NCBI RefSeq assembly: GCF_012584445.1
Contig: NZ_JABAHI010000008.1
Span: forward strand, 434,001-498,000
DNA: 64,000 nt
Reading direction: 5' to 3'
From: Olsenella sp. KGMB02461
Lineage (GTDB): Bacteria > Actinomycetota > Coriobacteriia > Coriobacteriales > Atopobiaceae
Made by a program: the position numbers and the translations under genes. The stretch's first letter is position 1. The number at the start of each line of letters is the position of its first letter. A model generated the notes under the pieces. The model did not search any database, was not told where the DNA came from, and saw only the letters and a program-made list of their open reading frames with translations. Positions 14,645-24,616 of the stretch are shown here, piece after piece.

Positions 14645-15922
14645 TTAGTTATCAGAGGCCAAATCCCAGAGCGCCCCATAGACCTCGTTACCCAAGAGCC
14701 AGCCCTGCTGAGTGGGCACATAGGCGCCAGAAGCCACTTGCTTTAGCAATCCACGCTCGCACAGATCATCAATCGTTGCATCTACTGCCTCTCGCCCAAT
14801 GGCTTCATAGGCACGTTCCTGCAGTTCGCGCCCAATGCCAAAAGTAGTCCGAGCCGCAAGCATAAGATCTTCTGCCGCAGCCTCACGAGCAGTCAGCGAT
14901 TCTATCTCGAACTTCAACGCTTCCACGTCGCCGTAAGCCTCAGCGATTTCTGTGGCAGAAGAAGTGCAGCTAAGGCGCAGGCGCGCTGCGGCGGAGGCGT
15001 TTCTCGGCAGCTGGGGCATGAGCTGGCGTAGCACCTCATAGCCTGCAGCATCAACCATGGAAGCAGCAGCCACACCAAATCCCAGGTAGGGGGTGCCGTT
15101 CCAGTAGGCTAAGTTGTGCAGGCACACCTCACCGGGCCGAGAATAACTGGCAACCTCATAGCGTGAGAACCCCTGAGCCGTGAGGATGCGCTGGGCGGCG
15201 AGCATGGCATCAGCCTCGGAGTCTTCTGAGGGTTGGGCCATATGCCCCGATTCCACCGCAGCATAGAAAGGCGTTCCCTCCTCGATGATGAGGGGGTAAA
15301 TGCTCAAGTGACCCACGCCCAGCCATATCGCCTGCTCGATGGAATAGGCAAAACTTTGAGGGGTTTGACGAGGTGTAGCGCCCATGAGGTCGCAGGATAC
15401 TCGTAGGCCAGATGCCACTGAAGCCTGCAACGCCTCCCGGGCTTTTTGCCCGGTGTGTACGCGGCCAAGCACGCGAAGCTCCTCGTCGATGAACGATTGG
15501 ACGCCTAGAGAGATTCGTGTGGCTCCCCCATCGCGCAGCGCGGCGAGGTGGTCAGGAGTGAGCGACTCAGGGTTGGCCTCGCAGCTGAGCTCCCGGATAG
15601 CACCGTAACGCTGGACAGCAGCAGCAAGATTGCCCAGATCGTGGGGCGCGAGCATGGTGGGCGTGCCGCCTCCAATGTAGGCGGTGGCAAGGCTGTCAAG
15701 CAGGCCATACTCCCCCACCTGACGCACCATCGCGTGCAGGCTCCGAGCATAGTCGTGCATAAGCGGCGCCTGATGAGGCGTGGCGCAAGAGGCAAAGTCG
15801 CAATAGGCGCACTTGCGCAGGCAAAAGGGAACGTGCAGGTAGAGGGCGCCCACAGGGCCAGAAGTCCAAGAGCGCCAGAACTCCTGGGCGTCTGCGGGCA
15901 CAAGGTAGAGGGCGCTAGGCAT
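14645..15922 (-). CDS. hemW: HemW-like radical SAM protein
   Basis: The radical SAM motif CLRKCAYCDF follows YLHVPFC, the hallmark of the HemN/HemW family, then GGGTPT and a C-terminal HemN-type domain. HemW is thought to deliver heme rather than oxidise coproporphyrinogen, and the single-Cys-cluster start is of that type. ATG 15922 is chosen because it overlaps the dus stop by eight bases; longer readings run through dus. The neighbours dus and lepA make a frequent bacterial neighbourhood (lepA-hemW). Confidence 0.9.
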   Translation of the reverse strand: MPSALYLVPADAQEFWRSWTSGPVGALYLHVPFCLRKCAYCDFASCATPHQAPLMHDYARSLHAMVRQVGEYGLLDSLATAYIGGGTPTMLAPHDLGNLAAAVQRYGAIRELSCEANPESLTPDHLAALRDGGATRISLGVQSFIDEELRVLGRVHTGQKAREALQASVASGLRVSCDLMGATPRQTPQSFAYSIEQAIWLGVGHLSIYPLIIEEGTPFYAAVESGHMAQPSEDSEADAMLAAQRILTAQGFSRYEVASYSRPGEVCLHNLAYWNGTPYLGFGVAAASMVDAAGYEVLRQLMPQLPRNASAAARLRLSCTSSATEIAEAYGDVEALKFEIESLTAREAAAEDLMLAARTTFGIGRELQERAYEAIGREAVDATIDDLCERGLLKQVASGAYVPTQQGWLLGNEVYGALWDLASDN

Positions 15923-17123
15923 GGTGGGAGTGTTTCTCGGCATCAGGGGTGGCAGATGCAGCCTGAGCGAGCTGAAGCGCATCGCCTACCAGCACAGATG
16001 CGGGATCCAGCGAGTTGGCTTGAGCGACCTGGGCGATGAGGTGCAGGTAGTCAGAGACTCCCACGCAATGCATGGCGCGTTCGCGCCAAGAGGCAGCCTC
16101 GGGCATACCCTTGAGGTACCAGCCGGCCAAAGATCGGGCGCGGGCGATATGAGCGCCGGTAGCAGACAGCAGTTGCACGTGGAGGGCGAAGGCAGCCAAG
16201 CGCTGGGCGGTAGTATGAGCTGCGGGAGTGTGGCCGGCGGCAAGGGCGCGAGCATCGGCGAAGATCCAGGGATTGCCGTAAGTGCCTCGGGCGCAAAAGA
16301 CTGCCGCGGCGTCGGTGGACTCCTTGAGCTGGACCGCCTGAGCTGCGGTAAGGGCGTCGCCCGAAGCGATCACGGGAATGTCGACAGCGCGAACCACCCG
16401 GGCTATGGCGTTGGCGTCCGAGGTACCCGTATAGAACTGATTGGCATAGCGTCCGTGAACCGCCACCGAGGAGACCCCCGCCCGCTCCAACGCTTGGGCG
16501 AATGCAGGCGCCACGTAATCATGCTGCTTGCGCCCAATGCGAATTTTGGCGGTCACCGGCAGGCTGTAGTCTGAGCCCTCGCGCACCGAGCGCACGATGT
16601 CTGCAGCGCGAGCCGGGTCGTCCAGCAGCGCCGAGCCCTCCCCTTTGCGCACTACCTTGGGCACCGGGCAAGCCATATTGATGTCGATAGCCACCAACTT
16701 ATGCAGCTGGCCTTTGGATTCATAACGGTCGATAACGCGCTTGGCAGCCTCATAGAACTGCTCAGGGTCGCTGCCAAAGAGCTGGACGACGAGATCAGGC
16801 TCTGCAGGATTGGGATCCACCAGCTGCCAGGTCTTCTCGTTGGCATAGTGGATCCCTGCCACGCTCACCATCTCGCTCACGGCGCAGGCAGCGCCTCCGG
16901 CACGGGCCATAAGCCGATAGGCCTGGTCAGACACCCCCGCCATAGGCGCCATGAGATAGGGGTTGGCGGCCAAGCGCTGCTCCCAGCTTCCCTCTGCCGA
17001 GAAGGGCGCCAACGTCGCAGAAAGCCCTGCGGCGGCTGCACCCTGGGCAAGGAGCTGGGAGGTAGAAGGCTCGTCCTGGGCGAGATGGAAGTGTTTCTCG
17101 GCAGATTGAGCATGCACAGCCAC
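15915..17123 (-). CDS. dus: tRNA-dihydrouridine synthase (DusB-like)
   Basis: The FMN-binding TIM barrel shows MAPMAGVSD at the start, NMACPVPKVVRKGEGSALL with the catalytic Cys, KIRIG, VHGR and IASGDA. It reduces specific uridines in the tRNA D-loop. GTG 17123 overlaps the lepA stop as TAGTG, and the preceding lepA end offers AAGGTGGA as ribosome-binding site. A second GTG two codons later is possible. The C-terminal RNA-binding helices are complete. Confidence 0.9.
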   Translation of the reverse strand: MAVHAQSAEKHFHLAQDEPSTSQLLAQGAAAAGLSATLAPFSAEGSWEQRLAANPYLMAPMAGVSDQAYRLMARAGGAACAVSEMVSVAGIHYANEKTWQLVDPNPAEPDLVVQLFGSDPEQFYEAAKRVIDRYESKGQLHKLVAIDINMACPVPKVVRKGEGSALLDDPARAADIVRSVREGSDYSLPVTAKIRIGRKQHDYVAPAFAQALERAGVSSVAVHGRYANQFYTGTSDANAIARVVRAVDIPVIASGDALTAAQAVQLKESTDAAAVFCARGTYGNPWIFADARALAAGHTPAAHTTAQRLAAFALHVQLLSATGAHIARARSLAGWYLKGMPEAASWRERAMHCVGVSDYLHLIAQVAQANSLDPASVLVGDALQLAQAASATPDAEKHSHHA

Positions 17124-18940
17124 TATTCGTCCACCTTGAGGATGGCCAGGAAAGCCTCTTGGGGCACCTCGACACGGCCGATGGACTTCATGCGCTTCTT
17201 GCCCTCTTTTTGCTTTTCCAGCAGCTTGCGCTTGCGGGAGATGTCGCCGCCATAGCACTTGGCCAGCACGTCTTTGCGGTGCGCCTTGACGGTGGAGCGG
17301 GCGATGATCTTGTTGCCGATGGCGCCCTGGATGGGCACCTCGAACTGCTGGCGCGGGATGATCTCTTTGAGCTTGTCGCAGAGGGCGCGTGCCATGGCGT
17401 AGGCCTTGTCGCGATGGACGATGAACGAGAGGGCGTCCACGTCGTCGCCGGAGAGCAGGATGTCCAGTTTGACCAGGTCGCTGGGGCGGTACTCGGAGAA
17501 CTCGTAGTCCAACGACGCATAGCCCTTGGTGCGGCTCTTGAGCTGGTCGAAGAAGTCTAGGATGAGCTCGGCCAAAGGGATCTCGAAGTGCATCTCCACG
17601 GACTTGTCGGTGAGGTAGACCATGTCGGCCATGATGCCGCGATGTTCCACCGCCAGCTGCATCACGGCGCCGGTGTATTCGGGCGGCACGATGACCTTGG
17701 CTTTGAGGTAGGGCTCTTCGATGCGCTCGATGCGCGTGGCGTCAGGCAAGTCCTGAGGGCTGCGCACCTCGCGCATATCGCCGTCGGTGAGGTAGACGTG
17801 GTAGTCCACCGAAGGGCTCGTGGCAATAAGGTCCAGGTCGAACTCGCGCTCCAGGCGCTCCTTGATGACCTCCATGTGCAGCAAGCCCAAGAAGCCCACG
17901 CGAAAGCCAAAGCCCAGAGCCACCGAGGTCTCTGGCTCCCAGGTGAGCGACGGATCGTTCACATGGAGCTTTTCCAACGCATCGCGCAGGTCCTCGTAGT
18001 CTTTGTTGTCTATGGGAAAGATGCCGGTGTAGACCATGGGCTTGGCCTCGCGATAGCCTGGCAGCTCCTCCCTGCAGGGATTGTCACGGTAAGTGAGCGT
18101 GTCGCCTACGCGCACGGACTCTGGGTCTTTGAGGCCCGTGACCACAAAGCCCACCTCGCCCACGGTAAGCTCATCGAGCAGCACTTCAGAGGGACGCTTG
18201 ACGCCCACGCCGTCTGCCAAAAAGTCCTGACCCGTCATCATCATGGTGAGCTCGTCGCCTTTTTTGATGGAGCCGTCAAAGACGCGCACCATGGCCACCA
18301 CGCCGCGGTACTCGTCAAAGTAGGAGTCCAACACCAATGCCTTGAGCGGAGCGATGGCATCCCCTTCTGGCGGCGGGACAAGAAACACGATGGCTTCCAG
18401 CAAGTCATGGATGCCCTCGCCGGTCTTTCCCGAGACGCACACCGCATCGTCTGCAGGGATTGCCAGCTCATCCTCGATCTCCTGCTTGACCTCCTCTGGA
18501 TGAGCGCTGGGCAGGTCGATCTTGTTGATAGCCGGCACGATCTCCAGGTTGGCGTTCATGGCCAGATTGGCGTTGGACACCGTCTGAGCCTCCACACCTT
18601 GGGTGGCATCCACCACCAGCACTGCGCCTTCGCAGGCGGCCAGCGAACGGGACACCTCGTAGGTGAAGTCCACGTGGCCCGGAGTGTCGATAAGGTTGAA
18701 TTGGTAAGTCTCGCCGTCGTCCGCGTCATACATCACGCGCACGGCATTGGACTTGATGGTGATGCCGCGCTCCCGCTCGATGTCCATAGAGTCGAGCAGC
18801 TGCGACTCCATGTCGCGCTCTTCGACGGTGTTGGTCATCTCGAGGATGCGGTCTGAGATGGTGGACTTGCCATGGTCGATGTGGGCGACGATGGAGAAGT
18901 TCCTGATGTGGGAAAGGTCTGTGGTATTCATAGGTGACAT
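17123..18940 (-). CDS. lepA: elongation factor 4 (LepA GTPase)
   Basis: A full-length protein of 605 aa with the G-domain motifs [17 protein letters not shown] and NKIDLP, the translation-factor barrel, and the LepA-specific C-terminal domain ([19 protein letters not shown]). It acts on stalled or mistranslocated ribosomes. ATG 18940 is used; Met4 is an alternative. The gene diverges from rpsT and heads the lepA-dus-hemW unit. Confidence 0.97.
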   Translation of the reverse strand: MSPMNTTDLSHIRNFSIVAHIDHGKSTISDRILEMTNTVEERDMESQLLDSMDIERERGITIKSNAVRVMYDADDGETYQFNLIDTPGHVDFTYEVSRSLAACEGAVLVVDATQGVEAQTVSNANLAMNANLEIVPAINKIDLPSAHPEEVKQEIEDELAIPADDAVCVSGKTGEGIHDLLEAIVFLVPPPEGDAIAPLKALVLDSYFDEYRGVVAMVRVFDGSIKKGDELTMMMTGQDFLADGVGVKRPSEVLLDELTVGEVGFVVTGLKDPESVRVGDTLTYRDNPCREELPGYREAKPMVYTGIFPIDNKDYEDLRDALEKLHVNDPSLTWEPETSVALGFGFRVGFLGLLHMEVIKERLEREFDLDLIATSPSVDYHVYLTDGDMREVRSPQDLPDATRIERIEEPYLKAKVIVPPEYTGAVMQLAVEHRGIMADMVYLTDKSVEMHFEIPLAELILDFFDQLKSRTKGYASLDYEFSEYRPSDLVKLDILLSGDDVDALSFIVHRDKAYAMARALCDKLKEIIPRQQFEVPIQGAIGNKIIARSTVKAHRKDVLAKCYGGDISRKRKLLEKQKEGKKRMKSIGRVEVPQEAFLAILKVDE

Positions 18941-19106
18941 TGTATAGCCTACCGATGGGTTCTGTGGAATGTACGCCCTCCATGGAGAGATTTCTTCATA
19001 GCTGTAGCACGGTACCCTAGCACGGGTTTCCTATGTTAGTATTTGGAAGTTGCCTCACCGTGTCTCACCGAAGAGGCCTCATAGATCGCATTGAAAGGAA
19101 TTGCAC

Positions 19107-19370
19107 GTGGCTAACATCAAGTCGCAGAAGAAGCGCATTAAGACCGCCGAGAAGGCACGCATCCGCAACAAGGCCGTCCGCTCTGAGCTGAAGACGGCTG
19201 TCAAGCACGTTCGCGAGGCTGTTGAGGCCGGCGACGCCCAGCTCGCTCAGGAGAAGTGCAACAAGGCTTGCCGTCTTCTGGACAAGGCTGCCAGCAAGGG
19301 CATCATTCACAAGAACCAGGCTGCCGAGCGCAAGAGCGGCTGTCAGAAGCTGGTGAACACCCTTAACTAA
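19107..19370 (+). CDS. rpsT: 30S ribosomal protein S20
   Basis: 87 residues with the typical basic helical sequence ANIKSQKKRIKTAEKAR and a C-terminal KSGCQKLVNTL. The start is GTG 19107 with GAAAGGA upstream; the conserved ANIKS right after it supports this over the upstream TTG. It is a single-gene unit with its own terminator, divergent from lepA. Confidence 0.96.
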   Translation: MANIKSQKKRIKTAEKARIRNKAVRSELKTAVKHVREAVEAGDAQLAQEKCNKACRLLDKAASKGIIHKNQAAERKSGCQKLVNTLN

Positions 19371-19453
19371 TTCGAGACAGTTACCTCTCTTTACTTGTAG
19401 CCTATGCTCCAGGCCTCATTCTAGGGAGTCTCTGTAATCCTTGAATCCTTGCT

Positions 19454-19490
19454 CCCCGTGGCACCAATGGGTTGCCACGGGGATTTTTTT
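19454..19490 (+). terminator. rpsT intrinsic terminator
   Basis: CCCCGTGGCA (19454-19463) and TGCCACGGGG (19473-19482) form a perfect 10-bp stem followed by ATTTTTTT. Confidence 0.92.
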
Positions 19491-19708
19491 ATCGTGCTGC
19501 ACCACAGAGATTGCCAGTTGAGGAGGGCAAGACCTTATCGGCTCACTAGACCCTCCCCTGTCTTTAGACCACGCTGCAAAAGGCGCATCCCTTCATAGGT
19601 TCGAGCGCCTAGAGAATCACCCTACATTTTTATTGATAAATTATCGATGTATCTCCATATTTATATACTCATAAGCGCAGCAAGGGTTTAGAGCATAGAG
19701 GAGCACAG

Positions 19709-19967
19709 ATGCAAAAAGAACCTTGATGGCCCTGAGTTTTACTGCGGTTTTGGCGTTGGCCGGATGTAGCTCACTCTTGGTTGCGCCAGCGCAAAACTCC
19801 TCCGACCAGATACAGAACGCAAGCGCTCGGGCGCAGGAAGCTATCTTGTTTCTGCCCTCGGGAATGATGAGAACACAGAGGATCTGAGCAATTGCCAAAA
19901 AGCCCTTGATGATGCTTTGGATGATTATGCGCGCTGGGATGGCGCCGTCCAGGCTGCACTGTACTGA
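19709..19967 (+). pseudogene. decayed lipoprotein gene
   Basis: ATG 19709 is followed by CAAAAA and then a premature TGA. One base restored in the A-run would give MQKRTLMALSFTAVLALAGC, a clear lipoprotein signal with the lipobox LAGC. The mature part runs in that frame to a TGA near 19889, but another frame then carries plausible protein (YLVSALGNDENTEDLSNCQK, then LDDYARWDGAVQAALY) to a TGA at 19965-19967. At least two frameshifts are therefore needed. It sits just upstream of an intact lipoprotein gene with a similar helical C-terminus, of which it may be a dead paralogue. Confidence 0.65.
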
Positions 19968-20009
19968 TAATTAATAACTGTACTATCGAGATACTCTTAA
20001 GGACCTCCC

Positions 20010-20624
20010 ATGAAAAAGAATATCGTCTTAGCTGTCGCCTTCACTGGCATGCTCGTTTTGGGCGGCTGCTCGCTTCAGCCCACTGGTGCTTGGCAAGGCA
20101 CCGACCTGAAAGATCAAGGCCAATCTCAGCAGGATGCAACAGAACAGGATCAAACCCCTGACCAACAGGATCAGGGTACCTCCCAGGACTCCTCCGGAAA
20201 GGAAGGTGCCACCAAGGATTATGGAGGCTATGACACCAATACCATCTCGACCAACGTCCAAAATATGTACAACACAAACCGGACGATGCTCAACCTGCTC
20301 CATGACTTTGCCTATGAAGGGGGATCGAAAGAGGAAGTGCAAGCTCAGTTTCAGCAGTTAACCAATGAGCTGGACTCCTACGCGCAGACGATGCTCTCTG
20401 TCGATGTCACCAATGCGCCCAAGGGTTTTATTGTCGCGCAGGGTTATTTGAAAGAATGCGCCGACAGCTATAAGCAGGCCGCCAGCGATCTTGCGACGGC
20501 CTTAGACCAGGAAGACTACCAAGATCCCCTTGACAACTACGACACTCATCTAAGCGAAGCTGCCTACGCCTATTACCGCTGGTATGGCGCCACAGAAGCC
20601 ACCATAGAATCCCTTAAGCAGTAA
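20010..20624 (+). CDS. lipoprotein of unknown function
   Basis: The 204-residue protein begins MKKNIVLAVAFTGMLVLGGC, a signal peptide with lipobox LGGC, so Cys20 is the likely lipidated residue. A Gln/Asp-rich linker (residues 30-65) precedes a helical domain (residues 75-204) with many Tyr and Ala. It should be anchored to the outer face of the membrane. No family is recognised. A decayed relative lies upstream and the inverted repeat element lies directly downstream. Confidence 0.82.
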   Translation: MKKNIVLAVAFTGMLVLGGCSLQPTGAWQGTDLKDQGQSQQDATEQDQTPDQQDQGTSQDSSGKEGATKDYGGYDTNTISTNVQNMYNTNRTMLNLLHDFAYEGGSKEEVQAQFQQLTNELDSYAQTMLSVDVTNAPKGFIVAQGYLKECADSYKQAASDLATALDQEDYQDPLDNYDTHLSEAAYAYYRWYGATEATIESLKQ

Positions 20625-20635
20625 GGAGGTTCGAG

Positions 20636-20859
20636 GACGCAGGGCAGATGAGGTTTGGACTGGGCGCCATTTCATGCCTACTAAGTACCACTTCGCGCCT
20701 ACTAAGTACTTAGTAGGCCGATTTTGCCCAAAATCTGCGTCATTTTTTATTTAAGTACTACATCACCCGTGCTCACAGAGTTGGTTTCATATTAAATTGT
20801 ACTTAGTAGGCGCGTGCCGGAGGAAATGTACGGAGGAAATGTACTTAGTAGGCGCGAGC
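20636..20859 (+). repeat. intergenic palindromic repeat element, copy 1
   Basis: An approximately 200-bp non-coding element built around the word GTACTTAGTAGGC and its complement. It holds the 20-bp palindrome CCTACTAAGTACTTAGTAGG near 20698-20717. An inverted copy lies at 29613-29822, nearly identical over its whole length. This copy has an extra GGAGGAAATGTAC duplication near its right end. No coding capacity. Confidence 0.85.
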
Positions 20860-20941
20860 GCTGTCGCTCTTCTGCATCTTGGCCCCGCAGATCGCCTCTT
20901 AGGCAATTTCACGTTAATCTTCGGCACAAGTGTGTCACGAC

Positions 20942-20972
20942 ACAAAAAAAGGTAGGCGGCAAAGCCGTCTAC
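20942..20972 (-). terminator. tRNA-Val terminator
   Basis: GGTAGGCGGC (20951-20960) and GCCGTCTACC form a 10-bp stem with one G-U pair. Read on the minus strand it is followed by seven T. Confidence 0.88.
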
Positions 20973-20983
20973 CTTGTGTTTTG

Positions 20984-21058
20984 TGGTGGGCGATGCTGGA
21001 TTTGAACCAGCGACCCCATCCGTGTGAAGGATGTGCTCTACCCCTGAGCCAATCGCCC
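20984..21058 (-). tRNA. tRNA-Val (anticodon CAC)
   Basis: The minus strand folds into a standard cloverleaf beginning GGGCGATTGGCTCAG, with anticodon loop TTCACAC, T-loop GGTTCAAATCC and an encoded CCA end. A terminator follows. Confidence 0.95.
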
Positions 21059-21196
21059 GTAGATGATTCTCTGCGAATCACAGGAATTCATACTACCAGA
21101 GCCTGTCATCATTGCAAGACCCCAATAGGAATTCATTTGCCGTGCATGACTCATAATGCCATGCACAACTTCACAGAGGCTTCCTATTTAGGCCTC

Positions 21197-21616
21197 CTAT
21201 TTCTTGGAAGCCTCAAAGACGCGTCGGCCAAGGATCCAGCCAGCGATGCAAACGATCAAAGGCACCACAGTAAGCACCAAGCTGGGGATGTCGGAGCCTA
21301 GAGGGCGCCCGCCAAAATCAGCCTGCACCACGATGGTGTAGATAAGCGAGACAAGCTCATAGATGCCCAGGATAGCAGCTTGAACGTTGTAGGTGTTGGC
21401 GCGAGATGGCGTATTGGCGCCGCGAACACCGGCCATGCCACAGCTGATGCCAAAGAAGCCCTGGAAGCTGTAGAGAGCTACCAACACGATGCCCTGCCAC
21501 TGCCAGCCATTCTGAGCCACGACGGTGATGCAGATGGCGTCGTATATAAAGATCAGTAGAGCCCAAAACAGAAGAATGATGCTCATGACCTTCATGAGTT
21601 TGCGATCTTGGGACAT
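21197..21616 (-). CDS. small integral membrane protein
   Basis: 139 residues with four predicted transmembrane helices (about 9-32, 39-61, 77-98 and 109-131) and short basic ends. ATG 21616 follows GGGGAGGG at suitable distance. No family recognised; the content resembles other hypothetical four-helix proteins of gut Actinomycetota. It is a single gene. Confidence 0.75.
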   Translation of the reverse strand: MSQDRKLMKVMSIILLFWALLIFIYDAICITVVAQNGWQWQGIVLVALYSFQGFFGISCGMAGVRGANTPSRANTYNVQAAILGIYELVSLIYTIVVQADFGGRPLGSDIPSLVLTVVPLIVCIAGWILGRRVFEASKK

Positions 21617-21890
21617 GACCCTCCCCTTTCAATCATTGCGCAAGTGGCAATGCATGCTTTGAGTAACAACGCTTCCTAAATAGCGCGAGCACGCACAGGA
21701 CGTGCAAGATGGGATGCCCTGGAAAGGAGAAGTCCCATCGGCAATTCACAGTTCTTACTAGTGTGCCACGTCTTTCTCGGTAGAGTGAGCAGAGTTACCG
21801 CTTCTATGAACGTTGAATGACCCTCGTCTCAACTGTTACGCAAGTTGGGCGGGATTTGCGCAGGATGTGCCCGGCATGCGGCGATCTATT

Positions 21891-22943
21891 TTACTGGAGC
21901 TCGCTGGCAAGACGCAGGACGCGCAGGCGACGATCGGTGCAGCTATAGACTACCCCTAGAAGCCCGCAGCTCAAGACGGAGCAAAAGACCTGCTCGACGC
22001 CATCGGGAGAGCCCATAAGTAGCCCGATGGAAACCAGCAGCAGCACCGAGACGCTTAGGAAGAGGCCAGCGATGCATAGGCCAACGCCAATGCGTCGACA
22101 AGATCGATCGGTGGCGCCTTTCACTGTGAGCACGGTGAGAAGTATGAAGAAGGCGCCCTGGATGGCCAAGAGGGCTCCAGTGACGATGGCAGAACCCATG
22201 ATGGTGACGAAGTTGGACATATGGGTGTCCATAGAGGTGATGCGCGCCAGATAGGTCATGGCCATGAGCAGCTCTAACGACCCCCAGATTGCCATGAGCT
22301 GGCTGTATCCGGTGATACGGCGCTGAAGGAGCACCCAACCGTCGCGGCTCAAAGAGACTGGCGCGTCTTCGTCGACGGTAGGCTCGATCACTGCATCGAT
22401 GAATGCTTCGCCCATGGAGGCGAGGCTATTCTCGGCATCGGGGTCATTGGCAGCGGCAGCGTCCTCGAGATAGGCATCGGGGGCAGTGCCATAGCGATCC
22501 ACCACCCAGCGAAGGGCGAAAACCATGAGGGCAGAGACCATAAAAACCAGCAACACCACGGCGTCGCCCTGAGAGAATGCCCAGAGGATGCCTGCGGCGG
22601 AGAGATAAAGAAGGGCGGTGGCCACTCGGCGAACGGCGGGGCGTCGGCGAGCTTTGGGGCCGCGGAGCACCGCGATACCCACCAAATAGCCACCCGCGCC
22701 CACCGCAGCAGTGAGGAGACCTAAGAATACGAGACCCGTCCACAGCGGGATGGAAAAACCCAGCACAGGGATGGCCGCATAGCCGTTGCCAGAAGCGCGG
22801 CTGGCGATGGCCGCACAGGTGAGCACGTAAGTCATGAAAAGGCACATGACCGTGTTCCAGATGATATAGGCAATGGCGCTCACTCGGACGGCGCTGGTTT
22901 GGCGCACGTTGAGAGGATCTTTAAGACGGGAAGGAAGTTCCAT
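21891..22943 (-). CDS. multi-pass membrane protein of unknown function
   Basis: About 350 residues with eight or nine hydrophobic helices, an acidic cytoplasmic loop (DAYLEDAAAANDPDAENSL) in the middle and no recognised motif. The start at 22943 (MELPSRL) has GAAAGG upstream at 12 bases; longer in-frame starts at 22991 and 23012 exist with weaker sites. It is the last of four co-directional genes beginning with dxs. Confidence 0.7.
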   Translation of the reverse strand: MELPSRLKDPLNVRQTSAVRVSAIAYIIWNTVMCLFMTYVLTCAAIASRASGNGYAAIPVLGFSIPLWTGLVFLGLLTAAVGAGGYLVGIAVLRGPKARRRPAVRRVATALLYLSAAGILWAFSQGDAVVLLVFMVSALMVFALRWVVDRYGTAPDAYLEDAAAANDPDAENSLASMGEAFIDAVIEPTVDEDAPVSLSRDGWVLLQRRITGYSQLMAIWGSLELLMAMTYLARITSMDTHMSNFVTIMGSAIVTGALLAIQGAFFILLTVLTVKGATDRSCRRIGVGLCIAGLFLSVSVLLLVSIGLLMGSPDGVEQVFCSVLSCGLLGVVYSCTDRRLRVLRLASELQ

Positions 22944-23049
22944 AGAGCGAAGGGACCTTTCTGTGAAGCGCAAGATGTCTCTAATAGGCATGCCTAGGGC
23001 AATTTGCAACAAACGCCGCCATCGATTCTAAGGGCTTTTGGACGATGGG

Positions 23050-23664
23050 CTATTGCACCAAATAAGTGTTCTTCTTATACATAGTCACCGTGGCAGTGGG
23101 GCTGTTGCCCGCATATTGGACGGCTTCCACCATGTGATAGCCAGAGGTGATCTGCGAGCCCGAGAGGGTGATGACGGTCTTGTCTTGAGGTTGCTGAGAA
23201 GCGACCACCGTGCTGCCGTCTACATAGATATAAACGGCCCGCGAAGTTGAGAAATCCTGGGTAAGCACCGTGACATCATAGTGGGCGTTGGGATCGTCTG
23301 CCGTGATTTTGAGCGGGGTGTCCTCGGAAGAGACGGAGCTGTCAGTACGCATGACAAGGGCAGAGTCGCTGTCTGGCAGGCGTCCATGGGTGATGCCGCC
23401 TAAGGTGACATGGGATTTGTCAGAGCCAAAGGCCGCGGGGCCGCCGGCGGTCACCATTGCGATGCACACTATCACCGAGACCACAATAGCGGCGCAAGCC
23501 ACCAAAATGGTGGCGGCTTTGCGCGAGAGGCGATGGGAGTCTGCCGAGGCTCGATCGGCGGCGGAGCTGGCTTTTGGAGCCGTGGCTGCTTTTGGAGCTT
23601 CAGCATCCATCTTGGAGGAGCCAGACGACGATGGTTGATGGCGCCTTGAATCGAGGTGTCCCAT
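23050..23664 (-). CDS. membrane-anchored extracellular protein of unknown function
   Basis: The 204-residue protein has a polar Ser/Ala-rich N-terminus (1-48), one transmembrane helix (about 50-72) and a beta-rich exterior domain (90-204). The orientation suggests a cytoplasmic N-terminus and an external C-terminus. AGGAGGGG lies four bases before ATG 23664. It lies between two other exported or membrane proteins in the same direction. Confidence 0.78.
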   Translation of the reverse strand: MGHLDSRRHQPSSSGSSKMDAEAPKAATAPKASSAADRASADSHRLSRKAATILVACAAIVVSVIVCIAMVTAGGPAAFGSDKSHVTLGGITHGRLPDSDSALVMRTDSSVSSEDTPLKITADDPNAHYDVTVLTQDFSTSRAVYIYVDGSTVVASQQPQDKTVITLSGSQITSGYHMVEAVQYAGNSPTATVTMYKKNTYLVQ

Positions 23665-23709
23665 AGAGCCCCTCCTAGGGTTTGAGGGGCGCTCAAGATG
23701 CCCCGCCTG

Positions 23710-24597
23710 CTACTGGTACTGGGCGAGGCAGCCGGAAAGCTTGAGATACTGGCCTTGGGCCACGTCTATCTGCTGGGCAGCGGTGACATCCAAGGTGGCA
23801 ATGGGCTGCGCGCCGGGGGCGTCGGAGTCGTAGACCGTGCATGCACCCGAGCTTTGAGTGGGGCTCACAAGGTAGGAGCCCTCAGGTGCGTCGACGCCTA
23901 TTAAGTAGGTACCCCCATCCTTAAGATCAGTGACCAGCTTCGATGTGATATCTGCGGCAGAAACAAAAGTCGCGCCATCTACCGCCAATTGCTCCCCATC
24001 AGAGAGGGTGAGCCAGCAGGTTTGGGTAAACTGATCGACCACCTCGCCATCGACCTTGAGGACGGCAGGATTGGAAGGATCTTGGCGATCTTGGGTGGCC
24101 AAGAACTTATATTGGCCGGCATTGAGGTTGGTGCCCACCGCATACTCCCCGCCCTTGTAGACGAGCGTAGTGCCTTTGGCAGCCCGAGCAGGCACATCCT
24201 CGCTTTGGGCTACAGGAGTCTTGCCCAAGGGGCTTGTGGGAGAGCCCCAGGTAAGCTTGAAGATCACCGAGCCCACAAACAAGATGGCCAGCACCACGAT
24301 GAAGGCGACAGACTGCTTCCGCGTAGGCGTGGGAAAGAGCTTGCGGCCTCCCTGGCGCGCGGCGATGCGACGTTGACGGGCCTTCTCCTCTTTCTCGGCC
24401 TTCTGACGGGCTTTGCGCTGGGCTCGAGTCTCTTTTTTGGGCTCCTCAGCTTGAGACTTGCCCTTGGCGACGGCTTTTCCCTTAGTAGCATGGGCGGCGT
24501 CTTGGGAAGCGGCCTCCTGATGGGAGGGCGTGGGTTTATCGGCAGCAGAATCTGAGGCAACCTGAGGGTTGTCCTGCGAAGAAGAGGTTGCAGTCAA
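23710..24597 (-). CDS. membrane-anchored extracellular protein of unknown function
   Basis: The likely start is TTG 24597, six bases after AAAGGA, giving 295 residues. A long polar, Lys/Glu/Ala-rich cytoplasmic segment (1-110) is followed by one transmembrane helix (SVAFIVVLAILFVGSVIF), then two similar beta-rich modules of about 75 residues each, recognisable as YAVGTNLNAGQYKFLAT and GGTYLIGVDAPEGSYLV. The repeat suggests a duplicated binding domain outside the cell. It follows dxs by 19 bases and is probably co-transcribed. Confidence 0.75.
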   Translation of the reverse strand: MTATSSSQDNPQVASDSAADKPTPSHQEAASQDAAHATKGKAVAKGKSQAEEPKKETRAQRKARQKAEKEEKARQRRIAARQGGRKLFPTPTRKQSVAFIVVLAILFVGSVIFKLTWGSPTSPLGKTPVAQSEDVPARAAKGTTLVYKGGEYAVGTNLNAGQYKFLATQDRQDPSNPAVLKVDGEVVDQFTQTCWLTLSDGEQLAVDGATFVSAADITSKLVTDLKDGGTYLIGVDAPEGSYLVSPTQSSGACTVYDSDAPGAQPIATLDVTAAQQIDVAQGQYLKLSGCLAQYQ

Positions 24598-24616
24598 GGA
24601 AGGTCCTTTCGATGAG

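Noticed and set aside
17588-18856. A 422-codon open frame on the plus strand
   Set aside because: It is antisense to lepA, whose motifs are all intact on the minus strand.
20636-20859. CRISPR array
   Set aside because: The GTACTTAGTAGGC words are irregularly spaced, occur in both orientations, have no unique spacers of constant length and no cas genes are nearby.
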